From Annona cherimola (taxonomy: Eukaryota > Streptophyta > Magnoliopsida > Magnoliales > Annonaceae), in the NCBI GenBank assembly GCA_030490835.1, contig CM059971.1, positions 38,116,012 to 38,180,011 on the forward strand: 64,000 bases of DNA. Direction: 5' to 3'. Numbering within the stretch: the first letter of the stretch is position 1; the number at the start of each line of letters is the position of its first letter. The translations under genes and the position numbers were made by a program. Below, in pieces: positions 58,301 to 64,000 of the stretch. Below the pieces are notes generated by a model, which saw only the letters and a program-made list of their open reading frames with translations, did no database searches and was not told where the DNA came from.

Positions 58301-58828
58301 AACCATTAAAATATTTTCAATTCTACGTCAATCATAATGATAAATGAAAAATACTTCCTTAAATCACCTAAATACAACTTTGATTTAAAGATATTTTTTT
58401 GAAAAAATGTTAAAACAGAAAAGCTGAAAACATTAAAAACCAAAACCGTTTTAAAAAAAAATTCAAAAGGAAAAACGTTAAAACCAAAAGAAGAAGAAGA
58501 AGCATTGAAAAGCGACGTAAAAAAAGAAAAAAGAAAAAAGAAAATAACCTCTAGGAAAAACAAAAAAAATGGGATGTTCAAAAGAAATAAAAAGAAAAAG
58601 TTAAAACTAAAGTTTAGATCTAAATCCAGAAAAAACAAAAGGTTCAATAATTTTAAAAAATAATAATAATGGCAAAACCAAAAAAACGTTAAAAAATTTC
58701 ATCAAAAAAAAAAACTTAAAAAAGAAAAGCTGAAAACTTTAAAAAAAGTAAAATCAAGAGCATTAAAGAAAATAGTTTAGAAAAATAAAAATTAACTGTA
58801 AAAACTGTTTAAAAAATAGAAGTAATTT
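58301..58828. repeat. A-rich low-complexity stretch
   Basis: Plus-strand A/G-rich sequence with loosely repeated GAAAAGCTGAAAAC and CATTAAA motifs (58,420; 58,718) and a GAAGAAGAAG run at 58,490. It leads into the satellite. The phenylalanine-rich minus-strand frame here is a composition artefact. Confidence 0.6.
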
Positions 58829-59943
58829 CATCGGGCCTCCAAAAATGAATATTTTGTTTTCTAAAAATATATGTGTCCTGCAGGCGTCCAAAAAATGAAT
58901 ATTTTATTTACTAAAATATATATGTGTGTCCCACGAGCCTTCAAAAATGAATATTTTATTTTCTAAAAATATATATGTCCCGCGGGCTTCCAAAAATGAA
59001 TATTTTGTTTTCTAAAATATACATATATGTGTCCCGCGGGACTCCAAAAGTGAATATTTTGTTTTTCTAAAATATATACGTGTCCCGCGAGCGTCCAAAA
59101 ATGAATATTTTATTTTCTAAAAATATGTGTGTCCCGCGGGCCTCCAAAAAATGAATATTTTGTTTTCTAAAAATATATGTGTCCCGCGGGCCTCCAAAAA
59201 ATGAATATTTTGTTTTCTAAAAATATTTGTGTCCCGCGGGCCTCCAAAAATGAATGTTTTGTTTTTCTAAAATATATAGGTGTCCCGTGGGTGTCCAAAA
59301 AATGAATATTTTGTTTTTCTAAAATATATTCGTGTCCCGTGGGCATCCAAAAATGAATATTCTGTTTTTCTAAAATATATGTGTCCCGCGGGCGTCCAAA
59401 TATCAATATTTTATTTTCTAAAAATATATATGTGTCCCGCGAGCATCCAAAAATGAATGTTTTATTTTTTTAAAATATATAGGTGTCCCGCGGGCGTCTA
59501 AAAATGAATATTTTGTTTTTCTAAAATATATACGTGTCCTGTGGACTTCCAAAAATGAATATTTTGTTTTCTAAAATATATATATGTATCCCACGGGCCT
59601 CTAAAAATGAATATTTTATTTTCTAAATATATATATGTCTCGCGGGCCTCAAAAAATAAATGTTTTATTTTTCTAAAATATATACATGTCCCGTGAGCGT
59701 CCAAAAAATGAATATTTTATTTTCTGAAATATATATGTGTCCCGAGGGCGTCTAAAAATGAATATTTTGTTTTCTAAAATATATATATGAGTCCCACGGG
59801 CGTCTAAATATGAATATTTTATTTTCTAAAAATATATATGTGTCCCGCGGGCGTCTAAAAATGAATATTTTGTTTTCTAAAAATATATATATGTCCCGCG
59901 GGCCTCCAAAAAATTAATATTTTGTTTTCAAAATATATATATG

Positions 59944-61565
59944 TGTCCCGCGGGCCTCAAAAAATGAATATTTTATTTCCTAAAAATATATATGTGTCCG
60001 GTGGGCCTCCAAAAATGAATGTTTTATTTTTCTAAAATATATATGTGTCCCGCGGGGGTCGAAAAATGAATATTTTATTTTCTAAAATATATATGTGTCC
60101 TGCGGGCCTCCAAAAATGAATGTTTTGTTTTTCTAAAATATATAGGTATCCCGCGGGCGTCCAAAAATGAATATTTTGTTTTTCTAAAATATATACGTGT
60201 CCCGTGGGCGTCCAAAAATGAATATTTTGTTTTCAAAAATATATATATCCCACGGGCCTCTAAAAATGAATATTTTATTTTCTAAATATATATATGTGTC
60301 CCGCGGGCCTCGAAAAATAAATGTTTTATTTTTCTAAAATATATACATGTCCCACGAGTGTCTAAAAAATGAATATTTTATTTTCTGAAATATATATGTG
60401 TCCCGCGGGTGTCCAAAAATGAATATTTTTTTCTAAAAATATATATGTGTCCCGCGAGCTTCCAAAAATGAATATTTCATTTTTTAAAATACATATGTGT
60501 CCCGCGGGCGTCCAAAAATGAATATTTTGTTTTCTAAAATATATATATGTGTCCTGCGGGCGTCCAAAATTGAATATAATGTTTTATAAAAATTTAAATG
60601 TGTCCCACAGGCTTCAAAAAATGAATGTATTATTTTTATAAAATATATAAATGTCCCACGGATCTCAAAAAATGAATATCTTATTTTTATAAAAATATAT
60701 ACGTATCCCGTGGGCGTCCAAAAATGAATATAATGTTTTATAAAAATTTAAATGTGTCCCGCGGGCCTCAAAAAATGAATATTTTATTTCCTAAAAATAT
60801 ATATGTGTCCGGTGGGCCTCCAAAAATGAATGTTTTATTTTTCTAAAATATATATGTGTCCCGCGGGGGTCGAAAAATGAATATTTTATTTTCTAAAATA
60901 TATATGTGTCCTGCGGGCCTCCAAAAATGAATGTTTTATTTTTCTAAAATATATAGGTATCCCGCGGGCGTCCAAAAATGAATATTTTGTTTTTCTAAAA
61001 TATATACGTGTCCCGTGGGCGTCCAAAAATGAATATTTTGTTTTCAAAAATATATATATCCCATGGGCCTCTAAAAATGAATATTTTATTTTCTAAACAT
61101 ATATATGTGTCCCGCGGGCCTCGAAAAATAAATGTTTTATTTTTCTAAAATATATACATGTCCCACGAGTGTCTAAAAAATGAATATTTTATTTTCTGAA
61201 ATATATATGTGTCCCGCGGGTGTCCAAAAATGAATATTTTTTTCTAAAAAAATATATGTGTCCCGCGAGCTTCCAAAAATGAATATTTCATTTTTTAAAA
61301 TACATATGTGTCCCGCGGGCGTCCAAAAATGAATATTTTGTTTTCTAAAATATATATATGTGTCCTGCGGGCGTCCGAAATTGAATACAATGTTTTATAA
61401 AAATTTAAATGTGTCCCACGGGCTTCAAAAAATGAATGTATTATTTTTATAAAATATATAAATGTCCCACGGATCTCAAAAAATGAATATCTTATTTTTA
61501 TAAAAATATATACGTATCCCGTGGGCGTCCAAAAATGAATATAATATTTTATAAAAATTTAAATG
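59944..61565. repeat. 811-bp tandem duplication within the satellite
   Basis: 59,944-60,754 and 60,755-61,565 match nearly base for base over about sixteen satellite units, starting GTCCCGCGGGCCTCAAAA and including the rare TCCGGTGGG unit (59,997 and 60,808). A few transitions separate them (for example CCCACGGG to CCCATGGG, and GAATATAATG to GAATACAATG). Confidence 0.88.
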
Positions 61566-62464
61566 TGTCCCGCGGGCCTCAAAAAATGAATGTATTATTT
61601 TTTATAAAATATATAAACGTCCCATGGCTCTCGAAAAATGAATATTTTGTTTTTATAAAAATATATACGTATCCCGTGGGCGTCCAAAAATGAATATAAT
61701 GTTTTATAAAAATTTAAATGTGTCCCGCGGGCTTCAAAAAATGAATGTATTGTTTTTATAAAATATATAAATGTCCCCCGGATCTCAAAAAATGAATATC
61801 TTATTTTTATAAAAATGTATACGTGTCCCGTGGGCGTCCAAAAATGAATATAATGTTTTATAAAAATTTAAATGTGTCCCGCGGGCCTACAAAAATAAAT
61901 GTATTGTTTTTTAAAAATATATAAATGTCCCACGGGCCTCAAAAAATGAGTATTTTGTTTTTATAAAAATGTATACGTGTCCCGTGGGCGTCCAAAAATG
62001 AATATAATGTTTTATAAAAAAATTTAAATGTGTCCCGCGGGCTTCAAAAAATGAATGTATTGTTTTTATAAAATATATAAATGTCCCACGGATCTCAAAA
62101 AATGAATATCTTATTTTTATAAAAATATATACGTATCCCGTGGGCATCCAAAAATGAATATAATGTTTTATAAAAATTTAAATGTGTCCGGCGGGCCTTA
62201 AAAAATGAATGTATTGTTTTTTATAAAATATATAAACGTCCCACGGCCCTCGAAAAATGAATATTTTGTTTTTATAAAAATATATACGTATCCCGTGGGT
62301 GTCCAAAAATGAATATAATGTTTTATAAAAATTTAAATGTGTCCCACGGGCCTCCAAAAATAAATGTATTTTTTTAAAAAAATATATAAATGTCCCACGG
62401 GCCTCAAAAAATGAGTATTTTATTTTTATAAAAATATATACGTGTCCCGTGGGCATCCAAAAAT
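61537..62464. repeat. ~154-bp higher-order repeat (three-unit) zone
   Basis: The marker GAATATAAT recurs at about 61,537, 61,692, 61,846, 61,999, 62,155, 62,309 and 62,464, that is every 153-156 bp. Between markers lie one GAATGTATT-type and one GAATAT(C/T)TT- or GAGTATTTT-type unit. Confidence 0.85.
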
Positions 62465-63324
62465 GAATATAATATTTTATAAAAATATCTACGTGTCCCG
62501 CGGGCGTCCAAAAATAAATATATTATTTTTTAAAAATATATAAATGTCCCACGGGCCTCAAAAAATGAGTATTTTATTTTTATAAAAATATATACGTGTC
62601 CCGCGGGCGTCCAAAATTGAATATAATGTTTTAAAAAAATTTAAATGTGTCCCACGGGCCTCCAAAAATAAATGTATTGTTTTTTAAAAATATATAAATG
62701 TCCCACGGGCCTCAAAAAATGAGTATTTTGTTTTTATAAATATATATACGTGTCCCGTGGGCGTCCAAAAATGAATATAATATTTTATAAAAATATCTAC
62801 GTGTCCCGCGGGCGTCCAAAAATAAATATATTATTTTTTAAAAATATATAAATGTCCCACGGGCCTCAAAAAATGAGTATTTTATTTTTATAAAAATATA
62901 TACGTGTCCCGTGGGCGTCCAAAATTGAATATAATGTTTTATAAAAATTTAAATGTGTCCCACGGGCCTCCAAAAATAAATGTATTGTTTTTTAAAAATA
63001 TATAAATGTCACACGGGCCTCAAAAAATGAGTATTTGGTTTTTATAACAATATATACGTGTCCCGCGGGCGTCCAAAATTGAATATAATGTTTTATAAAA
63101 ATTTAAATGTGTCCCACGGGCCTCCAAAAATAAATGTATTGTTTTTTAAAAATATATAAATGTCCTACGAGCCTTAACAAATGAATATTTTTTTTTGCAA
63201 AAATAATCATGTGTCCCGCGGGCATCCAAAATATATATAATATTTTTTACTATTTTATTTCTTTATATAAATTTTTATTTTATTAAATCAAGTGGAGTTA
63301 ATATTTTTAATTATAATTTAATAT

Positions 63325-64000
63325 ATTTATTTGGGTTCCAAATTTGGTTTTAAAGACATATATGATCTTATAAGGGCCTTAAGATTATATTAGAGGTGTT
63401 AAATTACGATTAACTTATTAATTTCAAAAATTTGATGCTGTTAGATGATGTTAGATGCGGTTAGATGCTGTTAGATGCGGTTAGATGCTGTTAGATTCCG
63501 TTAGATGCTGTTAGATGTTGTTAGATGCCGTTAGACGCTGTTAGATTAAGTTGGATTTCTTTAAATCATATTAACTGGGTTTCAAATTCAGATATTAAGG
63601 TCTAAATGACCTTATAAGGGGCCTATGATCATATTACAGGTGTTAAATTAGGATTAACTTATTAATTTCAAAAATTAGATGCTGTTAGATCCTGTTAGAC
63701 GCTGTTAGACGCTGTTAGACGCTGTTAGATGCCGTTAGATGCTGTTAGATGCTGTTAGATGCCATTAGATGCCGTTAGACGCTGTTATATTAAGTTGGAT
63801 TTCTTTAAATCATATTATATGGGTTTAAAATTTCGTAATTAAGGTTTAAATGACCTTATAAGGGGCCTAGAATCATATTACAGGTGTTAAATTAGGATTA
63901 ACTTATTAATTTCAAAAATTAGATGCTGTTAGATGCTGTTAGATTCCGTTAGATGCTGTTAAATGCTGTTAAATGCTGTTAAATGTCGTTAGATGCAGTT
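63325..64000. repeat. 244-bp tandem repeat with embedded decamer array
   Basis: GGTGTTAAATTA recurs at 63,395, 63,639 and 63,883, spacing 244. Each unit has a single-copy part (AAATGACCTTATAAGGGGCC; GGATTTCTTTAAATCATATTA) and a run of 10-15 decamers of the type TTAGATGCTG with variants GATGCGG, GACGCTG, GATTCCG. The array runs off the end of the window. Confidence 0.92.

Larger units (their letters stand above)
58829..63230. repeat. ~50-bp satellite array with CCCGCGGG core
   Basis: Roughly 85-90 tandem units of 48-54 bp: GTCCCGCGGGCCTCC, AAAAATGAATATTTTG, TTTTCTAAAATATATGT. The 8-bp core CCCGCGGG is a perfect palindrome and is often changed to CCCACGGG or CCCGTGGG, the two products of CpG deamination. 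Two zones exist: 58,829-60,580, with GAATATTTTGTTTTCTAAAA units; and from there rightward an increasing share of GAATATAATGTTTTATAAAA and GAATGTATTG units arranged in a ~154-bp trimer. Frames running through it (with repeated FEARGT, FWMPTGH words) are translations of the repeat. Confidence 0.95.

Noticed and set aside
59167..62456. Minus-strand frames with repeated words such as FEARGT and MPTGH, resembling a repeat protein
   Set aside because: Unit length near 50 bp simply stays open in places; they change frame as units vary between 48 and 54 bp and have no start context or unique sequence.
58829..64000. CRISPR-like array
   Set aside because: There are no unique spacers between constant repeats; whole units repeat in tandem, as in eukaryotic satellites, and the context is a plant genome.

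Overview
The window reads as a stretch of repeat-rich nuclear DNA from a flowering plant. It is AT-rich, I recognise no intact host gene, tRNA or rRNA gene in it, and nearly all of it resolves into nested LTR retrotransposons, short hAT-like DNA transposons and, at the right end, tandem satellites. The Sirevirus-type Ty1/copia lineage (long LTRs, env-position third ORF, repeated polypurine tracts) and the Ty3/gypsy pieces with initiator-tRNA-Met primer sites both point to an angiosperm. I cannot name the species.

Layout. 1-21,676: two copies of a Ty3/gypsy family with very long (~5 kb) LTRs. Their internal regions keep gag and part of the protease, joined directly to the 3' end. The arms (9,375-16,071 and 16,557-21,676) are inverted relative to each other. 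A 3-kb solo LTR (6,033-9,018, TSD TTTTC) and a 1.65-kb hAT element (10,671-12,321, TSD GATGCCGG) are inserted into this layer. 21,677-30,235: fragments of Sirevirus LTRs and 3' regions mixed with gypsy LTR fragments and a hAT-like element. 30,236-56,085: one old Sirevirus remnant (RNase H/RT, integrase and gag pieces) broken open by a 3.2-kb solo gypsy LTR (31,127-34,301, TSD TTATT) and by a large gypsy block (35,377-55,693). That block holds a nearly pristine full-length Sirevirus (35,963-46,865, TSD ATTTA) and a solo Sirevirus LTR (49,990-51,693, TSD GCATA). 56,086-58,828: an AT-rich stretch, a hAT-like element, a ~1-kb less repetitive island and A-rich sequence. 58,829-64,000: a ~50-bp satellite with a palindromic CCCGCGGG core, then a 244-bp repeat with embedded decamers.

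The complete Sirevirus lies on the minus strand: 5' LTR, tRNA-Met primer site, gag (600 aa), pol (1,008 codons from the protease active site), a third ORF (605 codons), two polypurine tracts and 3' LTR. I found one difference between its 1,778-bp LTRs, all visible catalytic residues are present, and gag and pol lie in different frames. It is the best candidate here for a recently, perhaps still, active element.

The most unusual signals are the 34-bp nested palindromes in the Sirevirus LTRs and a related GTCGAC cluster before the third ORF; the gag-only deletion derivative whose internal junction is shared by two copies; a degenerate extra coding region between the primer site and gag of the gypsy element at 48-54 kb; and the higher-order structure of the satellite.
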